64,000 nt of DNA from Saccharothrix sp. (lineage in GTDB: Bacteria; Actinomycetota; Actinomycetes; Mycobacteriales; Pseudonocardiaceae), in the NCBI RefSeq assembly GCF_031180885.1, contig NZ_JAPSLK010000004.1, forward strand, positions 186,001 through 250,000. The letters are read 5' to 3'. The position numbers and the translations under genes are program-made. This document shows positions 18,062-27,431 of the stretch, in pieces. The notes beneath the pieces are model-generated. The model did not search any database and was not told the DNA's origin. It saw only the letters and a program-made list of their open reading frames with translations. Within the stretch, counting starts at the first letter, position 1; every line of letters starts with the position of its first letter.

Positions 18062-19504
18062 ATGCCCGAGACCACGATTCGGACCCCGGCTGCCGACGTC
18101 AAGCACCTGCGTGAGCAGGTGCAGGAGCTCATGCCGCACCTGCGCGATGTGCTCAAGATGCTCGTCGGTATCCCGTCGATCGCGACGGTGCCCCCATCAT
18201 CCGACATGGACGCGTGCAGCAACGCCATCGTCTCCCAGTTCCAGCGCGCCGGACTCAACTCGGCGCGCGCCGATCGGATCCGCTACAACGGCCAGGAGAC
18301 CGCACCGATCGTCTTTGTCGACGAGCCCGGCCCACCTGAGGCGCCAAGCGTGCTGTTCTTCTCGCACTACGACGTGGCCCCGGTCAAGGGTCAGCAATGG
18401 TCAAGTGATCCGTTCAAACCGACCGAGAAGAACATCAGCAACGACGTTCGGCTCGTCGGCCGCGGCGCGTGCGACGACAAGGCCAGCATCTGTGCTCACC
18501 TCGGCATGGCTCAGCTGTTCGAAGGCAAGCCGCCAGTGCACCTGAAGATGGTCATCGAAGGTGAGGAGAAGCTGGGCCGCAGGGTGCTTTCGGACTACCT
18601 AAGCGACCCCACGACCCAAGACAACCGATTCTCCGCCGACGTCATCGTCGTGGCCAACAGCGGAAAACCGAACAGCAGTTCGCCGGCCATCACTTCGACG
18701 GTCCGTGGATTCGCCGTGTACGACCTGGAAGTCGCCACCCTCGAGCGACCGATCCACAGTGGCGCGTTCGGCGGACCGGTGCCGGATGCATTCATGGCGC
18801 TGGCGCAGTTGCTCGCGACGCTGCACGATCGCAACGGTGACGTGGCTGTGCCCGGTCTTACCCAGGACCAGCACGACTGGAACGCTGTCGATGAGAGCCG
18901 CATGCGCGCCGATGCCGGCCTACTGCCCGGCGTGTCGCTGATCGGCACTGGCCCGCTGGAGCAGCGCCTCTACGGCAAGCCGTCGATCAACGTGGTCGGC
19001 CTGGACACCGCCGGAGTGCAGCCAATAGACCATGCCGCACATGTGCTTTGTGCCCGCGCAAAAGCCCGCATCAGCGTGCGGCTGGCCCCCGGCCAAGACG
19101 TTCGCGCAGTGCAGTCGGCGCTGGAGCAGCACCTGAAAGGCGCGCGTCCGTGGGGCATCGACTTCACTCTGACGCCTGTGACCAACAGTTACGGTTTCAA
19201 CGCCGCACCAGGGGGGCAGTACCGTCTGCTGGCCGGGATGGCCATGGCCGAGGCACACGGCGCCGAGAGCGCTGAGGATATCGGGCAGGGTGGTGCAGGC
19301 TGGGCACCGCACGTTCTCCAGCAGCTCAACCCTGGCTCTGATGTCGTGCTGTGGGGTGTGCAGGACTCGCTGTCGAACAACCACAGCACCGATGAAAGCA
19401 TCAGCTACACCGAGCTGGAACGGCTGACACTGGCCGAGGCACTGTTGGTGCGCAAGGTCTCTGAAGCTGCGGCGGCCCCCGTCCCCCAGGCCAGGAAGAG
19501 CTGA
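18062..19504 (+). CDS. M20-family metallopeptidase
   Basis: A 480-residue M20/M28-clan peptidase starting at ATG 18062 behind AGGAG. Zinc-site motifs are SHYDVAP, GRGACDDKAS and EGEEK (the general-base Glu region), with HSGAFGG beginning the dimerisation lid and NNHSTDESI near the C-terminus supplying the last His. The family cleaves dipeptides or amidohydrolyses N-acyl amino acids. It is the first gene of a plus-strand unit with an ATP-grasp ligase and the SARP regulator. In a clavam context it could trim or release a peptidyl-clavam, which is inferred. No signal peptide is seen. Confidence 0.82.
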   Translation: MPETTIRTPAADVKHLREQVQELMPHLRDVLKMLVGIPSIATVPPSSDMDACSNAIVSQFQRAGLNSARADRIRYNGQETAPIVFVDEPGPPEAPSVLFFSHYDVAPVKGQQWSSDPFKPTEKNISNDVRLVGRGACDDKASICAHLGMAQLFEGKPPVHLKMVIEGEEKLGRRVLSDYLSDPTTQDNRFSADVIVVANSGKPNSSSPAITSTVRGFAVYDLEVATLERPIHSGAFGGPVPDAFMALAQLLATLHDRNGDVAVPGLTQDQHDWNAVDESRMRADAGLLPGVSLIGTGPLEQRLYGKPSINVVGLDTAGVQPIDHAAHVLCARAKARISVRLAPGQDVRAVQSALEQHLKGARPWGIDFTLTPVTNSYGFNAAPGGQYRLLAGMAMAEAHGAESAEDIGQGGAGWAPHVLQQLNPGSDVVLWGVQDSLSNNHSTDESISYTELERLTLAEALLVRKVSEAAAAPVPQARKS

Positions 19505-19543
19505 CCACCACAGACTCACGTTACGGAGAGGAGTCCTTCAGCC

Positions 19544-20794
19544 ATGCGGCCTAGGGTGGTCCTTGTCGGCCAACTGTCCTACTTTCCTCCGGTGTTCGAC
19601 AGTGCATGCCGGGCTGGCATCGACCTGATCCTCGTGCCCAGATCCGACGATCCGATCACGCCGGCCCGGTTGCCCGCCCCGGTCGTGGAGTTGCTCCCGT
19701 TGCCAATCGCCACCGACCCGGATGCGGCGTTGGACCTCCTGGCCCAGCGCCACAACCGGGAGCCGTTCGACGGCGTCATGGCCGGCAACGAGAAGGTCGT
19801 GCAGTTCGTGGCTCGTGCGGCCGCTAGGCTCGGTCTGGTAGGACTCACTGATGAGGCCGCAGCCGTCGTGCGAGACAAGGCGCTCATGCGGGCACGGCTG
19901 CTGGCTGCCGGTCTGACCATTCCGGACTTCGTCGTGCTGGCCGGGCCGGACCGCTGGCGGGATGCGTTGCGGCTCCGGTTCCCGCTGGTCGTAAAGCCGA
20001 CCAACGGGTACTCCAGCCTCGGTGTGGTCAGGATCGACCGTCCTGACCAGCTCGCCGCCGCGGTTGCCAGGGTGCACGCGCTGGCAACGGCGCGTCTCGC
20101 CGAAGGACGTCCGGTAGAGGTGCTCGTCGAGGAGTACCTGGACGGCGTTGAGTTGACCGCCGAATCCATAGCCCACCAAGGAACTGTGCGAGTCTGCGGG
20201 GTCAGCTACAAAAGCGATATGCCCGGCCCGTACTTCGAGGAGACGATGATGCGCGCGCCGACCCGGCTGCCAGCGGACGTGGTCACCGCCGTCGAGCACG
20301 AGGTGGTGGCCGCACACGTGGCGTTCGGGGTCACCGACGGCACAACGCACACAGAACTGCGCCTGCTAGCCGACGGGACGCCGGTCCTGCTTGAGATGGC
20401 GGCCCGTCTCGGCGGTGCTGGCGTCATGCATCACGTCATCCACGCCGCGACAGGAATCGACGTCGCCGCGGAGGCACTGCGGGTCCACATGGGGCATTCA
20501 CCTGAGTACTGGACGAAGCCGCCTGCACGACGCGGGCACGGCGCGGCGTTCAGCGTTCCGGTCGGTCCCGGCGGGCGGGTCGCGCGAGTCCGCGGGCTCG
20601 ACGGGCTGCGCGACGACCCCAGGGTGGACTACGTTATCGGGAACATGGTCCATCCAGGAGACGTCCTGGAGCCCTACCCGAACTGGTCTGCCTACCCCGG
20701 TATCGTGCTGTCCCACCACGACAGCGACGCCGACGCGACCGCCTTCCACCACTACCTCGCCCGCAACGTCCGCGTCGAGTATGAGCCTGCCTAG
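19544..20794 (+). CDS. ATP-grasp carboxylate-amine ligase
   Basis: A 416-residue ATP-grasp enzyme from ATG 19544. Visible elements are RFPLVVKPTNGYSSLGVV (ATP-binding Lys and flexible loop), EVLVEEYLDGVELTAESI (central strand) and LLEMAARLGGAG (metal-binding Glu and the catalytic-loop region). The fold joins a carboxylate to an amine through an acyl phosphate. In the S. clavuligerus clavulanate cluster an ATP-grasp ligase (GcaS, orf17) makes N-glycyl-clavaminate. This gene could similarly add an amino acid to a clavam intermediate, but the substrate is not readable from sequence. It lies 39 nt after the peptidase gene and overlaps the regulator by 14 nt. Confidence 0.82.
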   Translation: MRPRVVLVGQLSYFPPVFDSACRAGIDLILVPRSDDPITPARLPAPVVELLPLPIATDPDAALDLLAQRHNREPFDGVMAGNEKVVQFVARAAARLGLVGLTDEAAAVVRDKALMRARLLAAGLTIPDFVVLAGPDRWRDALRLRFPLVVKPTNGYSSLGVVRIDRPDQLAAAVARVHALATARLAEGRPVEVLVEEYLDGVELTAESIAHQGTVRVCGVSYKSDMPGPYFEETMMRAPTRLPADVVTAVEHEVVAAHVAFGVTDGTTHTELRLLADGTPVLLEMAARLGGAGVMHHVIHAATGIDVAAEALRVHMGHSPEYWTKPPARRGHGAAFSVPVGPGGRVARVRGLDGLRDDPRVDYVIGNMVHPGDVLEPYPNWSAYPGIVLSHHDSDADATAFHHYLARNVRVEYEPA

Positions 20795-23700
20795 AGTCGG
20801 CCGGAGCGAACCAGACGGCACCGACTGCCTCCAGTGGGCAGAGCGGCCGTGCCTGACGGTGTTCGGCCCCATGTCGGTGATGGTGGATGGGGAGCTCGTA
20901 CAGCCGGGGCCGCCCCGCCAGCGGGCGGTGTTGGCGCTGCTGCTGGTCAACGCACGTCAGGTGGTTCCTGTATCCACCCTGATCGAGTCGATCTGGGAAG
21001 GCCATCCGCCAGAGCGGGTGACGGCGACATTGCAGTCCTACGTGTCCCGACTGCGCGTGCTGCTGACCCGCTCCGGATCTGCACCTGCGCTGCACTGGCG
21101 GGCGCCTGGCTATCTGCTGGCCGTTCGGCCCGACCAAGCCGATGTCGGTCGGTTCGAGCTGGCAGTAGCGCACGGCAGAGAGTCCCTGCGCTGTGGTCGT
21201 GCGGCAGCGGCGCAGCGGTCTCTGTCGCTGGCGCTGCGGTTGTGGTCGGGCCAACCGTACGCCGAGTTGGCCGGCTACGGGTTTGCCAAGCAAGAGGCGA
21301 CCCGGTTGGATCAGATACGGCTGGCGGCCGTGGAGGGCCGAGCTGACGCCTGCTTCCAACTCAGGCAGGACGACGAAGTGCTTGAGGTGCTCGGCCGGGA
21401 GGTAGAGCAGAACCCGTTGCGCGAGAGTCTGGTGCTGCGGCTGATGCGCGCGCAATACCGGGTCGGGCGGCAGGCCGACGCGTTGCAGGTGTACGAACAG
21501 GTGAGGACACGCCTGGCCGATGAACTGGGCGCCGATCCCGGCCGAGACCTACAGCACCTTCACCGGGCCATCCTCCGCCAAGACCCCTCGCTCGACCCAG
21601 CCACACGGCCGGGTCGAGCGGTGTCTCGACGGGAGTTCACGCCCGCTCCGGGCGGTCCGCTTATATCCGCAACCGGGCCGCCCGCGCCGCAGCATCCGCT
21701 TAGGCTGCCGTTCGTCGGACGGAGTCACCTGATCGAACAGCTGGCTGGCAGGCCGATAGGCGCGTCCGGCCAGCGGGGTCGTGTGGTGCTGGTGACCGGG
21801 ACCGCCGGAACCGGCAAGAGCCGGCTGCTACTCGAACTGGCCGACCGGCTGACAGCCGACGGTACGGACGTGCTGTGGGCCTTCTGCCCGCCCGAGGACG
21901 CACCGCCGCTGTGGCCGTGGCGGCAGGTACTGCGCCGGCTACTCGGAGGATGGTCGCCCGCCGGACTACCAGCACCGGCGGAGCGGATCGTGCGGGCGGT
22001 GGCTGGCGGCGACGAGCACGCCCCGGCTAGCGCGCCAGCTTTCGACGTGGCCGACGCGGTGTGCCAAGCGGTGCTGGCCGCGGCCGTCGAACGGCGGCGG
22101 GCGGTGCTCGTCGAGGATGTCCAGTGGGCCGATGCCCGGTCGCTTGCCGTGCTGCGGCTGCTCACTCAGCAAGCGCACCAAGCGCCGTTGCTGCTGGTGG
22201 CCACCGCCCGTGGCTACGAAACCACCGATCCCACCGCTCACCCGGACATGCCACGGACACTGTCCGCCCTCGACGGCTCGCCCGCCGCGACCGTGATCCG
22301 GCTCTCCGAGCTACACCTGCAGAACACCGCAGCGCTGGTGCGCGCGGTAATTGGTGAGCCAGCCAGCGCCGGCATCGCAGCGGACCTGCACGAGCGGACC
22401 GGGGGGAACCCGTTGCTGCTGACGCAGTTGCTCGCCTCGCTGGAGAGTGCCCGAGGTGCTGGCGCCGCACTGGAGCGGATACCCGACGCGGTGCGTTCGA
22501 CCGTCCGGCAGTGGCTGGCGCGGCTGCCTCGGTGTGTGCGGGACGAACTTGAGATGTGCGCTGTGCTGGATCGGGACGCCGACCGGGCGCTGCCACCCGA
22601 TGTACCGTTGATAGGTCGGGACGGGCGCGATCCGACTCGGGTGGCGATCGGCGCGGGGCTGCTGGCGCCGTCCGGACGGCGCCTGGCGCATCCGCTGGTC
22701 GGCGAAGTGATCATGTCGGATCTGCCGCGTGTCCGGCTATCGTGGGTGCACGCCGCAGCGGCCAAGGCGTTGGTCGCGCGGGGGGCGGACGCGCAGACCA
22801 CCGACGCCGAGCCGATCCTACGGCATGCAGGCGCGGTGGCCGGGCTGGCCGGTGCCGTACGGGCGGTTCGGCCGCTGCTGTACGCGGCGCACCTGGCCGA
22901 ACGCGCCAGGGACACCCCGCAGGCGCTGGCCTGGGTGCGCCACGCGGTGAGCCTTATCGGCCGAAGTCACGACCGCCGAGCCGACGCCGAGATCGAGGTG
23001 GTGTTGCAATTGCACCGGGCGCGGCTCGGAGCCGCTGTGCACGGCTTCCGCAGCCAGGATGTGGATGCGGCCCACGCCAGGGCCGAGGAACTGTGCCGAC
23101 GAGTGCGCCTGCCGCTGCGTGCCACGGTGCTGCGGGCCCGCTGCCTGACCCGGCTGGTGACCGGTCAGTACGAGGAAGTGAACGTGCTGGCCGCGGAGCT
23201 GGACGAAGTGGGAGTGCAGGGCGACCGGGAGGCGGCCGTCACCGCGTGCCTGAGCCGGGGTGCCGCCCGCCACGAGCAGGGTCGGCTGGACGAGGCGCTG
23301 GCCGAGTTCGACCGAGGCGCGGCGCTCGCCAGCGCCGCAGGATCACGGCCGGGCGACCCCGCCGCGGTCGCGGTCGGCTGCTACATCACTCTCACCCACT
23401 GGTTCCAAGGGGCCCGCGAGGCCGCGTCCGCGCGCAGCCGTGCCCTGCTGTCGGCGACTGCCGTGGTCGGGGTGCGGCCCGTCGCCAGAGTGTTCGCGCT
23501 CTACGTCGACAGCGTGCTCGCCGCACTGGATGGCAACGTTGAGCAGGCCTCGCGCAGCGGGCAGGCCGGAACCGTGCTGGCCTCCCGGAGCGGGCTGAGC
23601 TACTGGCGCGACATGACGGCCGTGCCGTACGGCTGGGCGCTGGTCCACCGCGGCCAGGCTGACGCAGGGCTCGGGCTCATCCGGACGGCGCTGGCCTCGG

Positions 23701-23885
23701 CGGCGCGGTCCGAGGTGTGGTTGCGGCGGGCGCTGCACCTGCGGCTGCTGGCCGACGCCGAGCACCGCGCTGGCCACAACCTCGACGCCTGCCGGACGCT
23801 GCGCACGATGGTTGTACACGCCAGGTGCCGCCGCGAAGAACTCTACCTGCGGCCGGGCACCCAGTTCACGTTGCCACCGCTGTAG
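20781..23885 (+). CDS. SARP/BTAD-AAA transcriptional regulator (Cvm7-like)
   Basis: A 1034-residue regulator; start ATG 20781 inside the end of the ATP-grasp gene. Residues ~24-115 form an OmpR-like winged helix (LTVFGPMSVMVDG, RQRAVLALLLVNARQVV). Residues ~120-270 are the BTAD domain (ELGADPGRDLQHLHRAIL). An AAA/STAND ATPase follows with Walker A TGTAGTGKS near residue 340 and Walker B AVLVEDVQWAD near 440. The C-terminal ~350 residues look like TPR-type helices. The clavam clusters of S. clavuligerus also carry a large SARP-type regulator (Cvm7/Cvm7P). It ends 8 nt from the convergent clavaminate synthase gene. It is the most likely activator of this cluster, perhaps through the repeats at 24960-24996. 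Confidence 0.88.
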   Translation: MSLPRVGRSEPDGTDCLQWAERPCLTVFGPMSVMVDGELVQPGPPRQRAVLALLLVNARQVVPVSTLIESIWEGHPPERVTATLQSYVSRLRVLLTRSGSAPALHWRAPGYLLAVRPDQADVGRFELAVAHGRESLRCGRAAAAQRSLSLALRLWSGQPYAELAGYGFAKQEATRLDQIRLAAVEGRADACFQLRQDDEVLEVLGREVEQNPLRESLVLRLMRAQYRVGRQADALQVYEQVRTRLADELGADPGRDLQHLHRAILRQDPSLDPATRPGRAVSRREFTPAPGGPLISATGPPAPQHPLRLPFVGRSHLIEQLAGRPIGASGQRGRVVLVTGTAGTGKSRLLLELADRLTADGTDVLWAFCPPEDAPPLWPWRQVLRRLLGGWSPAGLPAPAERIVRAVAGGDEHAPASAPAFDVADAVCQAVLAAAVERRRAVLVEDVQWADARSLAVLRLLTQQAHQAPLLLVATARGYETTDPTAHPDMPRTLSALDGSPAATVIRLSELHLQNTAALVRAVIGEPASAGIAADLHERTGGNPLLLTQLLASLESARGAGAALERIPDAVRSTVRQWLARLPRCVRDELEMCAVLDRDADRALPPDVPLIGRDGRDPTRVAIGAGLLAPSGRRLAHPLVGEVIMSDLPRVRLSWVHAAAAKALVARGADAQTTDAEPILRHAGAVAGLAGAVRAVRPLLYAAHLAERARDTPQALAWVRHAVSLIGRSHDRRADAEIEVVLQLHRARLGAAVHGFRSQDVDAAHARAEELCRRVRLPLRATVLRARCLTRLVTGQYEEVNVLAAELDEVGVQGDREAAVTACLSRGAARHEQGRLDEALAEFDRGAALASAAGSRPGDPAAVAVGCYITLTHWFQGAREAASARSRALLSATAVVGVRPVARVFALYVDSVLAALDGNVEQASRSGQAGTVLASRSGLSYWRDMTAVPYGWALVHRGQADAGLGLIRTALASAARSEVWLRRALHLRLLADAEHRAGHNLDACRTLRTMVVHARCRREELYLRPGTQFTLPPL

Positions 23886-23893
23886 AGCCGGGG

Positions 23894-24883
23894 TCAGCGG
23901 CCCACGAACGGCACTACGTCTGCCGGTCTGATCTGGGCGTCCAGCAGATGCGGATCCCGGGTGTACATCCGGTGGAGCCAGCGGTCGCGGCCGTCCCACC
24001 TGGGGTGAAACGGCGTCCGGGCGTGCGTAGTCCGGCGGTTGTCCACGACGAGCAAGTCTCCTGACCTCAACCGCACCGGCTCGGCCACCTCGGTCAAAGC
24101 GGTTGACAACGCGCCAAGCGCCCGCCGTCCCGCCGGATCGTCCGGGCACATCAGCTCGCGGTCGTAGCTCATCATCGGATCGTCCGGGTCTCCGTACAGC
24201 ACTCGCACCGCCGTCACCGGCTCCGGTTGGCCCGGCGGCCGGAATGCCATGTCCACGTGGCAGGCGACGGGCTCGCCGAGCAGCCGATCGCGGTCGGAGG
24301 CAGGCAGGAGCGGCAGGGCGTTCCGCACCGAGGCCACCAGTGTCCGGGCTTTGCCGTCATGGTCAGCCCGTGAACATGCCAGCAGCACGTGGTGCGGCTG
24401 GTGGCGGTGATAGGCCATCTCGGTGTGGAACTCGAGCAGCGTCTCGGAGGTCTCGGCGGACAGGTGGTGGGCGTCGGGCGACGGGTAGATGTCTTGGAAC
24501 ACGCTGCCCGCGCGCAGCTCCCGATAGCCGGTTGGCTCTCCCAGCCGCAGCGCGATGATTGCCAGCCACGCCTCCATGGCCAGCAGCGGTCGCTGTTCCG
24601 GGGCGGGCGTCGTGGTCGGCGTGGCCGGCAGCTTGGCGGCGTCAACAGGGAGCCCGGTCAACAGCAGGTAGCCGTGCCGGTTACCCGCCTGGCGAAACGC
24701 ACGCAAGGGCTCCAACAGCTCGCCAGGTAGGCGCTCAGCCGCGGCGCGGGCCGCGCTGAAGAACGCAGGCAGGTCGCCCCGCGGTTGCACCGGCAACGTG
24801 TCGCGCAGTGCGCCGAGCAGGTCGCGGTGTGCGTCGCAACGCAGCACCGGCTGGTCGGTGATCGCTGTGGGAGAAGTTGTCAC
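23894..24883 (-). CDS. cas: Clavaminate synthase-like Fe(II)/2-oxoglutarate oxygenase
   Basis: A 329-residue clavaminate synthase-family oxygenase, about the length known for CAS (324). The start is GTG 24883 behind GGGAG. The metal triad is visible as His155/Glu157 in LLEFHTEMAYH and His289 in RRTTHARTPFH, with Arg303 fourteen residues later as the 2-oxoglutarate anchor, the same spacing I recall for CAS. CAS hydroxylates deoxyguanidinoproclavaminate, then closes and desaturates the oxazolidine ring to give clavaminate. VioC-type arginine hydroxylases are close relatives, but the neighbours ceaS, bls and pah make CAS the best call. It is transcribed divergently from the aldo-keto reductase gene. 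Confidence 0.88.
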   Translation of the reverse strand: MTTSPTAITDQPVLRCDAHRDLLGALRDTLPVQPRGDLPAFFSAARAAAERLPGELLEPLRAFRQAGNRHGYLLLTGLPVDAAKLPATPTTTPAPEQRPLLAMEAWLAIIALRLGEPTGYRELRAGSVFQDIYPSPDAHHLSAETSETLLEFHTEMAYHRHQPHHVLLACSRADHDGKARTLVASVRNALPLLPASDRDRLLGEPVACHVDMAFRPPGQPEPVTAVRVLYGDPDDPMMSYDRELMCPDDPAGRRALGALSTALTEVAEPVRLRSGDLLVVDNRRTTHARTPFHPRWDGRDRWLHRMYTRDPHLLDAQIRPADVVPFVGR

Positions 24884-24959
24884 GGTGACTCCCTGAATAG
24901 TCGTCGCGGTCGCGGCGCAGACGCCAGCTCGGCTGGTCGATACGAGGCTGGCAGGGCCT

Positions 24960-24996
24960 CCTTGCAGGGGACTGGACGAGTGCCTTGCAGGCGACT
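24960..24996. promoter_or_regulatory. Direct repeat with 23-bp period, possible SARP site
   Basis: CCTTGCAGGSGACT occurs at 24960-24973 and again at 24983-24996, about two helical turns apart, in the divergent cas/aldo-keto reductase promoter region. SARP regulators commonly bind direct repeats spaced 11 or 22 bp. Assignment to the cluster regulator is inference. Confidence 0.45.
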
Positions 24997-25041
24997 CTGG
25001 CCGGGATGCCAGAGCCGGATCGCACACCTAAGCTGCCCTAC

Positions 25042-26025
25042 ATGGATGTCTCGCTGCCCAATCGCACACTCGGCGATCTGACGGTGGCGGCACAGGGTTT
25101 GGGTTGTCTGAGCATGACCGGCTTCTACGGTCCCGCGGACGCCACCGAGTCGATTGCCACCATCCGACAGGGGATCGACCTCGGGGTGACCTTGTTGGAC
25201 ACCGCGGATGTGCAGGGCATGGGTACCGCGGAATGTTTGCTCGGCCGCGCACTGCGCGGACGGCGCGAGCAGGTCGTGGTGGCCACGAAGTTCGGGATGT
25301 TGCGCGCGGCGGACGGAACCTTCATTGGGCTGCGTGGCGACCCGGCTTATGTCCGGGAGGCCTGCACGGCATCGCTCCGCCGGTTGGGCATCGACCACAT
25401 CGACCTGTATTACCAGCACTGGATGGATCCGGTCGTGCCGGTCCAGGAGACCGTCGGTGCACTGGCCGAACTAGTGGCCGAGGGCAAAGTCATCCACATC
25501 GGCCTGTCCGAGCCAGGCCCGAACAGCGTCCGGCGCGCCCACACCGTGCACCCGATCACCGCAGTGCAGAGCGAGTGGAGTGTGTGGACCCGTGAACTAG
25601 AGACCGGCGTATTGCCTGTGTGCAGGGAACTGGGCATCGGACTGGTCGCCTACGCCCCACTCGGCCGCGGCTTCCTCGCTGGCCGCATCACTTCGGTCGC
25701 GCACCTGCGCCACGACGACTTCCGTCGCACCATCCCACGGTTCAGCGCCGACAACCTGCCGCGCAACCTCGCCATCGTCCGCGTGCTGTCCACCGTCGCG
25801 ACGCGGGCCGGCTGCACGCCGGCACAAGCAGCGCTGGCCTGGATAGCGCGGCGCGGGCCGGACGTGGTCGCCATCCCCGGCACTGCACGGCACGCGCACC
25901 TTCGGGAGAACCTAGCCGCTCTCGCCGTCGAGTTGTCCGAGGCGGACCTCGCGGAGCTGGATGCGGTCGGGCCAGCGCACGGCGCACGGTACGGTCCAGA
26001 CATGTTGGCCATGACCGGACGGTGA
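25042..26025 (+). CDS. cvm1: Aldo/keto reductase (Cvm1-like), catalytic Tyr replaced
   Basis: A 327-residue TIM-barrel aldo/keto reductase; start ATG 25042 (ATG 25006 is possible). Family motifs are RTLGDLTVAAQGLGCLSM, VVVATKFG (catalytic Lys), LYYQHWMDP (His) and the NADPH-binding end region AIPGTARHAHLREN. The usual DTADVYG reads DTADVQG: the catalytic Tyr is Gln, so ordinary carbonyl reduction is doubtful. S. clavuligerus cvm1, in the 5S-clavam cluster, is an aldo-keto reductase homologue. Here it lies between cas and the aminotransferase, convergent with the latter at 5 nt. Confidence 0.78.
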   Translation: MDVSLPNRTLGDLTVAAQGLGCLSMTGFYGPADATESIATIRQGIDLGVTLLDTADVQGMGTAECLLGRALRGRREQVVVATKFGMLRAADGTFIGLRGDPAYVREACTASLRRLGIDHIDLYYQHWMDPVVPVQETVGALAELVAEGKVIHIGLSEPGPNSVRRAHTVHPITAVQSEWSVWTRELETGVLPVCRELGIGLVAYAPLGRGFLAGRITSVAHLRHDDFRRTIPRFSADNLPRNLAIVRVLSTVATRAGCTPAQAALAWIARRGPDVVAIPGTARHAHLRENLAALAVELSEADLAELDAVGPAHGARYGPDMLAMTGR

Positions 26026-26030
26026 GCTGA

Positions 26031-27431
26031 TCAGGCCCGGACGAGGCTGCCGTCGGGCCGCGCCCGGCTCAGCACCGCGTGGATCCCGTCGGCCAGTTCG
26101 TCGGCCTCGGCACGGGTCAACACCAGCGGCGGATTGATCAGCAAGGCGTGTGCGTTGGTGCGCAGAAGGATTCCGGCGTCGGTGCGCAACGCGTCGGCGA
26201 TGTGGCCCGTGCCGCCGGGCAGTGGATCACGGGAGTCCTTGTCCGCCACCAGTTCCACCGCCAGCATCATGCCGAGTCCTCGTACGTCGCCGACCACTGG
26301 GAGGTCGATACAGTCGCGCAGCCGGGTGGCGAGGTGGGCACCAGTGTCGACGGCGTTGGCAAGCAGGTGTTCCCGTTCGATAAGGTCCAGGTTGGCCAGT
26401 GCCACGGCGCAGGCGGTCGGGTGGCCGGTGTAGGTGAAGCCAACTGGAAACCCGCGATCACGGCACAGCGCATCAGCGACCTCACTGGTGGTGAGCACCG
26501 CCCCGTGGGGCACGTATCCCGACGTGATGCCCTTGGCCGTGACCAGGATGTCCGGGGCCATGCCGAAGTGCTCAGTGGCGAACCACCGACCAGTGCGGCC
26601 GAACGCGCTAACCACTTCGTCGAAGATCAGCAGAATGCCGTGCGAACGCAGCAGTTCAGCCATTCTCGGCCAGTAGTCCGGCGGTGGCACCACCGCTCCA
26701 CCACCACTCATCACCGGCTCGCCGATCATGGCCGCGATCCGGTCACCGCCAATTCGTTCGATGACCGTTGCCAGCTCGCGCAGGCAGAACCCGGTGACAT
26801 CCGTGCCGGTGTAGCGGTTGTACTGGTACGGGTGTGGTGGGCTGAGATGGTGCACGTGCGGCATTTTCGGGCCGAAACCCTCGTGGTAGAGCGGAAATCC
26901 GGAGACACTGCCGCTGCCGTATCCGATCCCGTGGTAACCAAGGCGGCGAGCCAGTACCCAGGTGCGGTTCGGTTCGCCGTTACGATGGTGGACGAACCTG
27001 GCCATCCGTAGCGCGATCTCATTGCCCTCCGCGCCGCCGCTGGTGAAGTACACATGATCCAGTCCGGTTGGTGCCAGCGCGACCAGCCGCCGCGCCAGCT
27101 CGACGGCACGGTCGTTGGTAATCGTGCCCCAGGTGTGGAAGCAGTCCAGGGTGGACATTTGAGCGGACGCCGCCTCTGCGAGCTCCCGCCGGCCATGCCC
27201 GACCTGCGACAGGCCCAGCACCGCCGAGCCATCCAGGTATCCGCGCCCGTCGCTGTCCCACACCCGGCAACCCGCGCCGCGCACCAGGACCGTGCGGTCC
27301 GATCGGTGGCCGGGCAGCGTCGGATGGATCAGCAAGGCGCGGTCGGCCGCGACGAGCACGGCGGTCGTCTCGCCGGACGCGGCGACGGGTGTCGGTGCGG
27401 TGGAGGGCGTTGCGGTGGACACAGTAGACAC
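26031..27431 (-). CDS. cvm6: Class-III PLP aminotransferase (Cvm6-like)
   Basis: A 466-residue fold-type-I, class-III aminotransferase; start GTG 27431. The PLP-binding Lys is in ILVTAKGITSGY, the cofactor-anchoring Asp in LLIFDEVVSAFGRTG, and the phosphate-binding region in YFTSGGAEGNEIALR. Relatives use omega-amino acids or beta-alanine-like donors. S. clavuligerus cvm6 and its paralogue cvm6P encode this type of enzyme and are required for 5S clavams. Here it would act on the amino or aldehyde side chain of the clavam nucleus; the exact reaction is inferred. It is divergent from the monooxygenase gene across 151 nt. Confidence 0.85.
   Translation of the reverse strand: MSTVSTATPSTAPTPVAASGETTAVLVAADRALLIHPTLPGHRSDRTVLVRGAGCRVWDSDGRGYLDGSAVLGLSQVGHGRRELAEAASAQMSTLDCFHTWGTITNDRAVELARRLVALAPTGLDHVYFTSGGAEGNEIALRMARFVHHRNGEPNRTWVLARRLGYHGIGYGSGSVSGFPLYHEGFGPKMPHVHHLSPPHPYQYNRYTGTDVTGFCLRELATVIERIGGDRIAAMIGEPVMSGGGAVVPPPDYWPRMAELLRSHGILLIFDEVVSAFGRTGRWFATEHFGMAPDILVTAKGITSGYVPHGAVLTTSEVADALCRDRGFPVGFTYTGHPTACAVALANLDLIEREHLLANAVDTGAHLATRLRDCIDLPVVGDVRGLGMMLAVELVADKDSRDPLPGGTGHIADALRTDAGILLRTNAHALLINPPLVLTRAEADELADGIHAVLSRARPDGSLVRA

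Noticed and set aside
23894-24883. Arginine beta-hydroxylase (VioC-like) instead of clavaminate synthase
   Set aside because: Same family and ligands, but viomycin or related genes are absent and all other clavam genes are present; kept as a minor alternative.
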